DNA of 64,000 nucleotides, taken from positions 1,207,402-1,271,401 of the forward strand of contig JARGSG010000012.1 of NCBI GenBank assembly GCA_030374805.1. The letters are read 5' to 3'. The translations under genes were made by a program, and so were the position numbers. Origin of the DNA: Gracilaria gracilis. Its lineage: Eukaryota; Rhodophyta; Florideophyceae; Gracilariales; Gracilariaceae. Of this stretch, positions 34,661 through 44,791 are shown one piece after another; within the stretch, counting starts at the first letter, position 1, and every line of letters starts with the position of its first letter. The notes under the pieces are model-generated. The model saw only the letters and a program-made list of their open reading frames with translations. It did no database searches and was not told the origin of the DNA.

Positions 34661-35447
34661 GAAGGGTTTGAAAACGTCTATTGCCAAAGCGGTAGTGTGC
34701 GCGCTTCCTACCAACAACAATGATCGGCTTCCATGCACGGCCATCCTCAGAAACTACAGGTATAACTGTCACTCGGTCATTGGCAACCTTCGTGCGGATT
34801 GCCTTTTATATAAGAACTGAACCGCTGCTGGCAAAGCCCTTTCGGAGGCTCCGACCGAGGCATTTGGATGCAGACACCCCTGATTCATCTACGTTGAAGA
34901 AACGGGTGGGATTTACAATATGTAAGCGATTCATTAGTGATTCGATTAGAGCCATATGCCTCGCTACTTTCTCCGGAGTTACTTCTAACTTGCATTTCCG
35001 ATAATGCGCACGGGAAGATACTTCAAATCATGTCACTGCATGAAGCGGTCTAACCATGTCATTGAAGTCCCTCCCTCAAAGAAGCCTATACAGTTATGGG
35101 GATGCACTGATAGGGATTAAACATAGCCTTGAACTAAGTCGGGAGTTCTTTGATAACGGAGTGTTGTTCTTGACATAGTAGTCCACCGTCTTAACGATTT
35201 CAGTCTCTTCATCACTGGTCAAAGCTGTAGGGCGGCCTGGATGCCTCACAGCGACACTAATATCATGGGGGTGCGTTGGCTGGCTCTCGGGGGCGTTACG
35301 GAGCCACAGATTATGCCAGCGACGAAGGCGATGTTCTGATATATTATAATGAACAGCCAGGCTGCTGTAGCTCGTTCCATGACGGAAATGATCAAAAAGA
35401 GCCTGACACAGCGTGTGGTAGAATGTAGCATCCGCGGGAAGTACCAT
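34661..35447 (-). pseudogene. pogo/Tigger-like transposase, N-terminal half (split gene)
   Basis: Starts at ATG 35447 (MVLPADATFYHT). The first 115 codons hold a psq-type helix-turn-helix (TSYSSLAVHYNISEHRLRRW) and GRPTALTSDEE. The frame then shifts near 35140 and carries several stops. Later recognisable pieces are FFEGGTSMTWLDRFM, FFNVDESGV (first catalytic Asp) and VTVIPVVSEDGRAWKP, which runs into the chromovirus at 34661. The second half is at 25243-26239. Apart from the retroelement, at least two frame changes and two stops show that the gene was already decaying or decayed afterwards. Terminal inverted repeats of this element were not found. Confidence 0.85.
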
Positions 35448-35548
35448 GGTTCTTAGAAAAATAAAAACAAAACAGAAGTATTTGTAGAGAGTTGAGGAGT
35501 CCAAGGACTGTGCGTGGATCGTGTTTGTCTCGCAGAACGTGCGCGGCG

Positions 35549-35558
35549 CCTTTTATAC
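35549..35558 (-). promoter_or_regulatory. TATA box of the pogo-like transposase
   Basis: The minus strand reads GGAGTATAAAAGGCGCC about 105 nt upstream of ATG 35447, a well-formed TATA element at a plausible distance. Confidence 0.6.
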
Positions 35559-35888
35559 TCCCACAAAATGGGACAGACTGTTCACTACTCTAATATGGGT
35601 TTGGTAACTTTAGAAGTACTGCAATGGTGTTTATATCTTTGCTACAAATGAAGCATTCTGAGTTGAGTTTGGATGCTGCTTTCGTCTGCCCAATCAGGGA
35701 TACGGAGTTCAGCACTTCTAGAACGTAAGTTGAGCTGGATGTCTGCTTCTAAATATTAAGAAGTAATATGGTAAACTGTTTGAGAGTCTTATAGCTTCTC
35801 TTATTCTCAGCTACGTGAATAACAAGAGCATACCGCATCAAAGAGTGCCTAGGCTATGAAATTTCACTCAAGAGTGAAGTACAGAAGA

Positions 35889-36623
35889 CAGGGGCGTATT
35901 TCTGACTGACTTAATGGGGGTACCCCAAAGTCACTAGTCATTAGTTTATTACGGCAGTCAGTCAGATTTAGTCATGATCTAGTCATCAAGTATATCACAA
36001 GAACTGTAGCGCATTTGGCACCATTGGGAGTCTCATCTCTTCCTGGATATATCTCGAGCAACTTTGAGAACAGTTTGACGAAAATGCAGAATCCGTCGGA
36101 TGCAAAACAGTGCCTTTTTGGTTTGCTCACGGACAAGCTTTTTCGCAATAGTGCTTTCTCTGGGACACTTGGTAGAGTTTGCAGTAATCTCTTCAACGCT
36201 GTTGTCTACCTGATGCTTGGCGTTTCTCCTAAGAGTGAGGGAAGTGATGAGGCCTTTCGTTTGGTCATTCAAACGATCGGTGAGCCAAAAAATGGTAGGA
36301 ATGAAGCCAGGAAAGATGCCTGATCAAACGGGGCCTTTGTTGTTCGCAAGGAATGTAGCTTTTTTACTTGCCGCCGTCGTGGACAGTTTTGCTAGAAAGA
36401 CATCTAAACTTTTAAGCAGAGTATTGACTAGTACTGACTTCTTGCCGTCGATTGTTGTATGCTTTGGACAGTGTCACGGCGCGTTTTTTGTTTCATATCT
36501 GTGTATATAGTCAGTCATCGCGTTAAATGACTAGAATGACTGACTAGATATAAAGAGGACGAGTCAGTCAGTCAAAGTCATTCATAATTGTAGGGAAGTT
36601 AGTCAGTTATAAATACGGCCCTC
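35889..36623. mobile_element. hAT-like non-autonomous element, 735 bp
   Basis: The ends are CAGGGGCGTATTT (35889) and, inverted, GAGGGCCGTATTT (ending 36623), continuing into TGACTGACT-like sequence on both sides. The octamer ACAGAAGA flanks it exactly at 35881-35888 and 36624-36631, the 8-bp target duplication typical of hAT elements. Both subterminal zones are packed with AGTCA/TGACT motifs, likely transposase-binding sites. Internal frames (for example 36015-36323) do not look like a transposase, so it would be mobilised in trans. Confidence 0.85.
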
Positions 36624-36631
36624 ACAGAAGA

Positions 36632-37806
36632 GCAACCACACGCTTTAGTCAAAGACGTGGCTAATTTCTAGTCAAATACGTCCTGCAATCTCCAGAATGT
36701 AGTTTACTTTTCTGTCATGATGCTATCATCAAGGGGGAAGAGAAGCTTATGCTGAGAAATATAGGAGAACTACACACAAAGGCGGATGAGGACAAGTTCA
36801 AAGAGGCCAATGTCTTTGAGGTCATCGGTGGTGCACAAAAAACGCGAAGGACGTGAAGAAGCTACGTGGTTGGTGCTGTTTTGCTTTTGGACTTGCAGGT
36901 GTTTTGGTTTTCACTTTTTGGCGGGAGGTCTCCTCCGCTGAATGTTTGTGCTTGTATTTCCCAAGTGCGTCATATGATTTCAACGAAACCTACCCTATAT
37001 ACAACGTGCTGCTTCTCTTTCGAAGTGTACGAAGTGGCAAAGATATCGGTTCATATCGTTATGGATGAGAAGGTGTGGCATGGTTTCCGCTCCGGAGGAA
37101 AAGCACCAGCAAAGGGAAATCAGCTGTATTGGCTTGGTTATGAAACGACAAAATGAAATTATTCGGACTGATTTGAAGTTGAACGGTTATGTGTTTTGAC
37201 CAGCGTGCGCATATGCGCGCTAATTTACTTGAGCGTGCAGTAGGTCAACGTATGGACAGTACGGGAAATTGCGTAGTCAGGTTTACCTCAGATAGTTTTC
37301 TAGACGCCTAACATCTTGTTTTTTGGGAACGTTCGGCTACTAGCGTGATGTACAAGTACAATCACTTTTGTCGGGTCAGCGGTCAACTGGATCGGCTGGG
37401 GTAACGCAGGGTGCCCTAACTTGGGAAATTGGCAAATTTCTACTGTTTTGAGGGGTAAAAGAAAGGGTAGGTGCCCTAATGTGGAATGCTCATAGTTGGC
37501 CCTGTGTGCCTAGCTTTTACATTGAAAAATTGAACAGATTGCTTCTTCAAAACTACAGACGGCCCGATTATGTCCTCTTCTTTGTAGTTAGACGTCCAGA
37601 AATGTCCAGTTGTTTGCGCTGGAAAACTAGTCGATAGAGAGCTCTTCTTTTTGTGCGTTCAACAAAAAAAATAAGAGTACTGGTTCTCTACAAGCTTCGT
37701 AGTCTGAAGGCGAACATCGTACTTTCCGTCGAAAGCGAGGTCCAGTACTGCAAAACTGCGAAAAAACATCAGATATTGTATCCCACCTTGCAGCACTTTT
37801 TCCACA
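36632..37806. other. Unassigned stretch before the piggyBac element
   Basis: Contains only short frames. One of 96 codons at 36866-37156 has no recognisable motif. Two GTGCCCTAA-like sequences occur near 37411 and 37474. No gene is supported. Confidence 0.4.
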
Positions 37807-38200
37807 TTAACCCTTTTGAACCGGTTTGCTTATGGCTACAATAGTAGCCATAAGCCGTGCGTACTATTGGATAAAAGGCTGTTCTGATCTTCAAAAGGTG
37901 GTGATCAGGCAGCCAAGTGTCCGATTGTGTTATGTATACTATAGTAACCATAAGAGAATCGCACAACAATTGGTTCTTGTTGACAATAAAAATCATTTGA
38001 GCCAATGAACAACACCCATATGGTAATACTGCTTACAAAAGGCAAGCTCCATTCAACTATAATCTGTAGTATGCATGTACAACCTTGTTGTACCATGTGT
38101 ATCCAAAGGCCACTTTGGAATTGCACTGCCGACGGCAAAGCGCACAAGAACCCGCGAAATGTGATGGCCGCAATTCTTCCTCGGTTCGCGTCACAGCTTC

Positions 38201-40229
38201 ATGGCGACCCAATCAAGCCCACCTCAATGCTTCCTTCCAGAGCTCGAGGTCGACGTAAATGAAGTACATGATCCTGAATGCAACTTCCACATTGCAGGAC
38301 AGTCCAGCAGCAACGACGAAGACCACGAAGAATTTATTGTGTCAGCTATTGGTTGTAGTGAAGAAAAAACTTTGTACGAAACCGTTCCGTACTGCGGACG
38401 CTGGAAGGCATCAAGTGGACTGTTTCTGACAAAAAGGCAGATGATACAGAGAGCATATGGCCATCGAAAGGAGCTTGGCCTATTTCAGTTGTTCTTGAAT
38501 GGGTCCTTTCTTTCCTGCATGCGATTGTGGACTAGCAATGAGCTCCAGAGACGAGGCAAAAAAACCAAGCCATTGCGAATGGACGAGATGCTGGCCTACC
38601 TTGGTCTCGAACTCGCAACCTCTCTATATCGCATGAATAAGTTGCGAGATTTTTGGAGCACATCAGAGCTCCTTCATATCCCTTTCTTCAAGAAAGTAAT
38701 GAGCAGAGACCTTTTCTTGAATATAAGAGCCGCACTACGGCTGTATTCAAGCTATGAACCAGATATTGCTGCACGAGATCCGTTGTGGCATAGCCGACAA
38801 ATTTTGGAACACTTCGCCCGTAATTCTACAACGCTCGCTGTCCCCGTCGGCGTGAGCTCACTTGATGAAAATACTATACGTTGTAAAGGCAGAACTGCTG
38901 CCCGATCGTATATGAAGTCTAAACCAGTGAAGTTTGGAATACGGTTTTATGCCGTTGTGGGATGGTCGCACGCGTACCTACACAGCTTTCAAGATAATGG
39001 GTCTGGTAACAAATCTGGTCAGACTCCAGTTGAAAGATATACGACTGTGTTCCGCAGTTTGCGAGGGGCTGTAGAACGCAAAATCGATGGAAACCTGGTA
39101 GCGAAGTCTACAGCCAGCGCTCTGTGGTGTACGCAGATGGCGCACCAGACGCAGTTGCGTCCTACTCCGAGAGAGGGTAGGTTGATGGTGATGGATAATT
39201 TTTATACCCGTCACGTTATGGCACGGCAATTGAATGCGCTCAGTGATGGTGAGTGTAAAGTTTTAGGGACGGTCCGCTTCAATAATGTGGATGGTATGAA
39301 CCGGCCGGTGCTGAAGGAAGCAATAGAGAGCATGAAGCACGCTGAGAGAGGGGAGTGGAGATTGGTACAGGTTTATCACAAAAGCAAGCGAGATTCAGAT
39401 CCACCTCAGGTTGCAGAGAGAACGGGTTTTGTGGTATTCAAAGACCGTACAGTGGTTACATTTTACACTAACGATCTTGCCGATACTCCCTATCTTCGCA
39501 TACACAAAGCAGATAATCATGCTGTCTCCTGCGTGCACGGCCTGGCCCCTATGAAACGTTGGATAGGCACAGAGTCCTTTACGCGAACCACTTTGCAAGT
39601 TCCGTCAATCATAGTAGCCTACAATTTGTTCATGAATGGCGTCGACCGGTTTGACCAGTTCCGGTCCACTGCCGCCACTCTCAGAAGGGAGGAAAGAGTC
39701 CCTATGAGCATTCTAACATTTGTTCTTGACGCCTGCATTCTAAACGCTCACGCTCTTCTGAAAGCAATATTTCCGACAGTGGAGCCTGTAATCGACGTGG
39801 TCACAATGAAGCAGAGAATCATACTGCAACTTGTAGCAGAACATGTTTCGTACAATCAAAAGAGAGCGACTCTGCATTCGATATCACAGCCAGGCACCAC
39901 AAACACAAACCAACGGATCAATAGCCTTTCTACAAGTGAACCACATGCTGTTAGAAACAGAAGGCCGAAAAAATGTACGCTGCGTTTTGTGCAAAAACCT
40001 TTCTTCCACAAGGCACAGGGGGTACACAAAGTTTTCCTGCAGTCAGTGCAAAAGCGGATTCCACGTTAACTGCTTCTCCTTCTGCCACCACAAGGACCAC
40101 TTTCGAGACACGCGCCCTGACATACATGATGCTGTTGTTCGCGCTGAAGCAGCTCTCAATTCAGGAAAACGGCGCAAGCGGCAGAATCACGTTACATCCA
40201 CAATCGAGTCAGCTAAGGTAATGTCTTGA
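38201..40229 (+). pseudogene. piggyBac transposase, with a frameshift before the C-terminal zinc domain
   Basis: Starts at ATG 38201. The 622-codon frame carries the piggyBac (DDE_Tnp_1_7) core: RMDEMLAYLGLELATSLYRM, then catalytic aspartates in SLDENTIRCKGR, VMDNFYTRHV and MNGVDRFDQFR. The frame ends at 40069, but the cysteine-rich C terminus (CVLCKN ... CSQCKSGFHVNC ... CHHKDH) continues in the next frame to 40229. The switch point is a run of six A at about 39969-39974. With five A the whole protein would be one frame. The run is a homopolymer expansion, a sequencing error, or less likely a recoding site. Otherwise the gene looks intact, unlike most elements here. Confidence 0.93.
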
Positions 40230-40237
40230 TATTTCAT

Positions 40238-40758
40238 CTACTGTTGCTTGAATCCCATGTATCTTCCATCCGTGTCTGGCCAGAGCCTTCGTATTTCCTC
40301 TAGTGCGCAATGAGGGATTTGAACTCTGACACTTTTGCCCATAAACCCAAATCGTTTTAACACGAACGATTTATACGCCATTTTTCGTGCTTCATTATTC
40401 CAATCTTGCACTGTTCCGATCTCAGGATACTCCGACCGCACCTTCTCAACTACAGAGGGACCCAACTGCATCCAGTAGCAGGGGCTTCCCCCACAGCAGA
40501 CACAAGTAACATCCTCGTTGTAGCTAGTAATCGTAGGAATGCTACGGCTGAGACCATAGTTTAGAATCGTGGGATCTCTTACATGCTTCATATCAGAGCC
40601 ATTTTTTCTTGTGTAATACGCTCCGCTTTTGTCTCGATAGCCCGTGCATGGGTTGTACTTGCGGGCTCATGTTCATCACAGCGCAAATCTATCTCCGACT
40701 TACTGGGTTTGTTGTCTCCATTTTCCACAAGATTGCGAGCATTTTCACCAATATTCAT
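40238..40758 (-). CDS. P2X7 C-terminal (ballast)-like domain protein carried by piggyBac
   Basis: The 117-codon frame 40591-40238 contains CVCCGGSPCYWMQL, EARKMAYKSFVLKRFGFMG, SVRVQIPHCALEEIRRLWP and GRYMGF. This spacing of Cys/His and aromatic residues matches the zinc-binding cytoplasmic C-terminal domain of P2X7 receptors and its stand-alone relatives. No channel part is present. The N terminus is uncertain: the same frame is open upstream to about 40665 without an ATG. A second frame starting at ATG 40758 (MNIGENARNLVENG) overlaps the first ATG as ATGA, so a frameshift or splice may join them. The gene ends 8 bp from the end of the transposase on the other strand. Its role in the element is unknown. 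Confidence 0.65.
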
Positions 40759-41182
40759 GGCGGGGAACAAACAAAGGAGCCAAGCGCGATAGAATTGTAT
40801 ACACTGCTGAACCTTCTCTCGAGGTGATAGAGTAGCGGTTTGAATTACAGCATGAACGACGAAAAAGGTATGTGTGGAGGTAAGTGGGTGCTAGTTGCTT
40901 TGTGTGACAAAGTCTAGCTGCTTCCGAGAATGTGGTAGACGCCAACTGCAAGGCAAAAACAAGGCCGGAGAACGAGGTGGGAGGTGGGGAGAACGTGCTT
41001 GGCGGTTGACGGTCGATGTGTTGGGGGTGCAACACGATAAAACGCAGTTGTCATCTTAGCATGCACAAGCTTCCAGCGGTGGAAGCTTGTGCTTTATGAC
41101 TGTTACAAATGCTGTTCCCTCATTGGCCTGTCCTTATGGCTACTATTGTAGCCATAAGATTTTTCAGGTTCAAAAGGGTTAA

Positions 41183-41517
41183 GGCACCCTACGTTACGCA
41201 TAAAAGGCCGTCCCTCCTTCTGGACGGCGACTCACAGAAGAAGGACAACTTCGTGTGTGCCCATTCTTCCGCCTTTCGCTTTCCTCGTACACTTTTCCCG
41301 ACTCCGCCCGTAGTAAGTGTGCTACTGATCTACACAAAGTTTTCTACTTCATTTTTTGATAATAGCTCGAGAGAATTAAACAGAGGCTCCAACCCTCTTC
41401 ATTCGTTGCATTTTTTTGAGACACGATGTCCATAAAGCTTTCATTGTTCAATCGCCTTTTTCTTACGTGCCAATGTGATAGTGCTGCGTGAACATACGGC
41501 TGTCAAAATTTTAGATG
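41183..41517. other. Unassigned stretch
   Basis: No recognisable gene. It includes a small hairpin (GGCCGTCCCTCCTTCTGGACGGC) at about 41206-41228. Confidence 0.35.
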
Positions 41518-41602
41518 TCTTGCCAACTGTGAAAGACTCGTCCTAGGGACACTAAACGTGTGACATCTTTTCACATTGATTCAACTCCCTGCGCTCAACA
41601 AA
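41518..41602. repeat. Direct repeat, copy 1
   Basis: TCTTGCCAACTGTGAAA ... ACTCGTCC ... TAAACGTGTGACAT ... TTTTCACATTGA ... GCTCAACAA recurs at 41836-41912 with about 8 differences and a 9-nt gap. The TGTGAAA/TTTTCACA parts can pair within each copy. Confidence 0.7.
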
Positions 41603-41692
41603 TAAGGGTTATCAACTGGCACGAGAGTGCGACATGATCCCGAGGGCTCATATCGCCCTCGAGTGCCACGTTGATAACGTGTTTGTCGTCGT

Positions 41693-41834
41693 CCTGGTTC
41701 TCAGGGTAAATATCGGAATGTGAGCAGTGCATAATGGTCGTCCTCACGTGAGAGTAACGTAAATCTCACACTGGGCACGGAAGGGAAAATATCGATATCT
41801 TCCCGTCCGTAACGATGTTTCCCTGAGAACCAGG
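41693..41834. mobile_element. 142-bp foldback MITE
   Basis: The ends are CCTGGTTCTCAGGG (41693-41706) and its exact complement CCCTGAGAACCAGG (41821-41834), and similarity extends several bases further in. A second palindrome, GGGAAAATATCGATATCTTCCC, lies inside. It sits between the two copies of the 80-bp direct repeat. Superfamily unknown, since no clear target duplication could be fixed. Confidence 0.65.
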
Positions 41835-41835
41835 C

Positions 41836-41912
41836 GTCTTGCCAACTGTGAAACACTCGTCCCTAAACGTGTGACATATTTTCACATTGAATGAACTCTC
41901 TACGCTCAACAA
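41836..41912. repeat. Direct repeat, copy 2
   Basis: The second copy of the sequence at 41518-41602, starting directly after the MITE end. Confidence 0.7.
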
Positions 41913-42501
41913 GTCCCATGAGGCTTACTCTTGCAGAAGCCGACAACTATCCGCTGTCTAGCTCCATGCGATTGAGAACACTCCAAAGCTAACAAATGCG
42001 GGACGGAGTACTTTGCGTTCAGTATAGCGAGTGCAGTGGATGGTTGCGTGCTCGGATGACTTCCGTAAAAAGCCACTCTTTCCTAGTTGGGCTCTGTTTC
42101 GTGGGACGAATGTCGTTTTGACCTTATCACCTCCTCCACTGGTCAGAATCCGAGTCGAAATGCTCCGAGCAACAATCCGTGGACACAGTCAAATGGTTCT
42201 GCCGAAGACAATGAAACCATGAAAATTGCACATCTTGTTCCAAGCAACATATTTCTTTCCTTGCTTCCTTACGGTTTTACATTTTGCTGCCAGGAACGGT
42301 GATGAGCGCCCTCCAGCACGCCAACATCAAGAGCATGATCATGCCTTACCATACATTTAGCCACAAGGAAAATGATTCTTACTTTTCTGCTATGATGTTC
42401 TAATCAGGAATTGTAACACCACTGACTTTCAGTAATCAGTTAATAATGTGGCACTCGAGTGCTATGTGAGCCCTCTCGTGCCCTGGTCAGTGCATTTCGA
42501 C

Positions 42502-42602
42502 GCAGGCACGCCATCATGACAGGGGCCAAGTGGGCAGAAACGGTTTCTGCACGCAGGCACGCTATCATGACAGGGGCCAAGTGGGCAGAAACCGTTTCGA
42601 GT
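42502..42602. repeat. 51-bp tandem repeat, two copies
   Basis: The unit GCAGGCACGCCATCATGACA...GGGCAGAAACGGTTTC is repeated head to tail with only a few differences. It lies about 280 bp upstream of the membrane-protein gene at 42880. Confidence 0.85.
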
Positions 42603-42879
42603 GGAATACGACGAGCTGTCAACATTTGCAGCTAATTTGCCGGCAGAGAGCCCTTTCTGTGGCTGCTCAAAGCAGCCCACTCCGATCAAAACCGTCCCTA
42701 ACGTAAAACACCAGCAAGGAAATTAGATCTGATGCTTTCGGATATTGGCCGTCGTCTGGCTCTCGCCTATCAAGAAGCCGTTCCGCGCCCTCGTCATTGC
42801 AAGGAATAAATCAACGTCTGGAGCGAGCCAAGCTGCTTTCGAGTGACACTCCGAATCGGGGTCGCAGGCCTTCTTCGAC

Positions 42880-44409
42880 ATGATTGCTCTCGTCTTTCTG
42901 GACCCGAACGTGTTCAACGTTCTCAAATATGTCGTGATGTCGCTCACGATAAGCTTCGCCGCAGATATTCTTCTCGACACCATTTCTAGCTACTCCCTCG
43001 CCAGAAAGCTTTTATCACGAGGATGGGCACGTCCCATAGCTTCTTCAGTTCGAGTACGCTTCCGCCGAGGCCTTAGGCTGAGAAAGGCGATCGGTAGCGT
43101 GACGGTATTCGTCACCGTGATTTCTGCCTCTGTTCTGGAAATGGCACTGGAATTCTCCACTGGAGCCGAGTCGGTATGGATTCGGAGAACTGAACTTGTT
43201 CGAGTTTCGAAACAGGCTACGGATGTAATCTCCTTGCTTCAAAGTGGCCCAAACTACATTCTAAAGATGCGCTTTGCCTTGGCGAGAGTTGAAAACACTT
43301 GCTACAGCGTCGACGGTAAATGGTACTTCCCTGTCATGTTCAATATGACAAACTCTACGGAGTTTCATGGGTTGGGGAAGTCAGCCTTGTGTCCATCGAA
43401 CTTTTCCGAGCGAAATTTTATAGTGGAAGATCTTCAGAGATCTAGTTTTCTCGCCGAGGAAGTCGCTGAGACGAATATTTGGAATATGTCAGAGCTTAGA
43501 GTGGGACGCGACGTCTTTCAGTCTGAAGAAACATCTCCTTTCAAAGAACACCGTGACGCACGTGTTGGCTCCACTGAATATTATAGCTTTCTGGCAGCAA
43601 ACTTTAGCAGGAAGTTCCGGGTCGAAGGAACGGAGAGGGCTCTCAGCGGATTTAGTGAGAATGAGCGCCCTAGAGCATTTCATACTGGCAGTTTTACCCT
43701 CGAAAGTGGAAAGACTCTTGAATGCCTCATGAAGACGCGGTGGGATAGAGACGAAGAAACTGGGGGGTTAGAACTGGATAACGTCGACCCAGAAGTGTGT
43801 TTGATTCCCATTGCTGGTGAAAGAGTGGTCTTGGGATTATTCGATGATATTGAGAATGGCGATGGCTTTCAACTCGTCATGTCAGTGGCGTTGAGGAACG
43901 TGAAATCTTTCCATGACCTAGATGTCTTGCGATTCCTTCCTTGGATGGTTGGGAGAAACGATGGACTGCATACGTATCGTGAGCTGAGTATTTTAACGGT
44001 CCTTTCCGGGCGTATGATCCGAAAAATAAGCGTGGACGGATATCAAGATGTAACCATTGAAGTGGGCACTGAAAACATTACTGTTCCTACGTTGACAGTT
44101 TGGGGAATCGTATTGCTTGTTCTCGGGACAATACTTGCCGTGATTGCAAAGGAGTTCCTCAGTATATCCAGGAGAAAATTGCGACTCAAGGGGAACTTGG
44201 GAACAGTGCGAGGGGTTGCCGAACATTGGCTCCGACAAAATGAGGACTTTGAGGATGTGCATAGAGGTAGGGGACCCGCTGTGTTTGTTCTGGAGGGTTG
44301 TGGCGAACCCATGCCCGGTGTGCCAACGGAAGTTATACCCTTTGCAGTGAATGTTAGACGAGAGCATGACGTGAGGAGAAAGGTGGACGTCATTGGCGGT
44401 CCCGCGTAA
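42880..44409 (+). CDS. Membrane protein with large N-glycosylated ectodomain, function unknown
   Basis: 509 residues from ATG 42880, intronless. Hydrophobic segments lie at about residues 13-36 and 70-90. They are followed by a roughly 320-residue region with sequons (NMT, NST, NFS, NMS, NFS, NIT) and several cysteines, so it probably faces the endomembrane lumen or the outside. A strong transmembrane helix (VWGIVLLVLGTILAVIA) at about residues 420-437 is followed by a basic tail of about 70 residues. No family is recognised. The gene has an ordinary reading frame with no breaks, so it is likely a host gene. Confidence 0.75.
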   Translation: MIALVFLDPNVFNVLKYVVMSLTISFAADILLDTISSYSLARKLLSRGWARPIASSVRVRFRRGLRLRKAIGSVTVFVTVISASVLEMALEFSTGAESVWIRRTELVRVSKQATDVISLLQSGPNYILKMRFALARVENTCYSVDGKWYFPVMFNMTNSTEFHGLGKSALCPSNFSERNFIVEDLQRSSFLAEEVAETNIWNMSELRVGRDVFQSEETSPFKEHRDARVGSTEYYSFLAANFSRKFRVEGTERALSGFSENERPRAFHTGSFTLESGKTLECLMKTRWDRDEETGGLELDNVDPEVCLIPIAGERVVLGLFDDIENGDGFQLVMSVALRNVKSFHDLDVLRFLPWMVGRNDGLHTYRELSILTVLSGRMIRKISVDGYQDVTIEVGTENITVPTLTVWGIVLLVLGTILAVIAKEFLSISRRKLRLKGNLGTVRGVAEHWLRQNEDFEDVHRGRGPAVFVLEGCGEPMPGVPTEVIPFAVNVRREHDVRRKVDVIGGPA

Positions 44410-44493
44410 GCTCTATTCCGCACTAATCTTTTTTAATTATTTTTTTCATACCTTCGTATATTCCTATTGGGGTCTTAGGGTCAAAAGGCTTAA

Positions 44494-44787
44494 CCCTTTC
44501 AACACTGAAATTTTATGTATGTTGTAATAGACATAAAGTTTGAACATGATTCGGTGTCGACTGAAAGTTTTGGTTGTCAGTTTGCCAAGTGTTTGCTTCG
44601 CGTATGTTTACCATGGTAGACATAAGAACGTTGATTCGAGCATTTAAATGATACGCTTTTGCTCACGTGTTCGTGTTGTTCTACAAATGCCTTATCCAAC
44701 TTAATTCTTGAATTTTTTTCTTTGAAAACTATTCGCCACTGCTTATGTCTACTTCTGTGGACGTAAAAACTTTCAGTGTTGAAAGGG
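44494..44787. mobile_element. piggyBac-type MITE, 294 bp
   Basis: Flanked by TTAA at 44490-44493 and 44788-44791. The terminal inverted repeats are CCCTTTCAACACTGAAA (44494-44510) and its complement (44771-44787). The first six bases equal those of the full piggyBac at 37811. Repeated AGACATAA-type motifs lie inside near both ends. There is no coding capacity. Confidence 0.88.
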
Positions 44788-44791
44788 TTAA

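Larger units (their letters stand above)
37811..41178 (+). mobile_element. piggyBac element, 3.37 kb, with two genes
   Basis: Flanked by TTAA on both sides (37807-37810 and 41179-41182). The terminal inverted repeat is CCCTTTTGAACC at 37811-37822 and GGTTCAAAAGGG at 41167-41178. Just inside each end lies a 26-bp palindrome, CTTATGGCTAC-AATA-GTAGCCATAAG or its complement (37829-37854 and 41133-41158), as an inverted subterminal repeat. Inside are a transposase gene on the plus strand and a convergent minus-strand gene. Terminal structure and target site leave little doubt about the superfamily. Confidence 0.96.
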
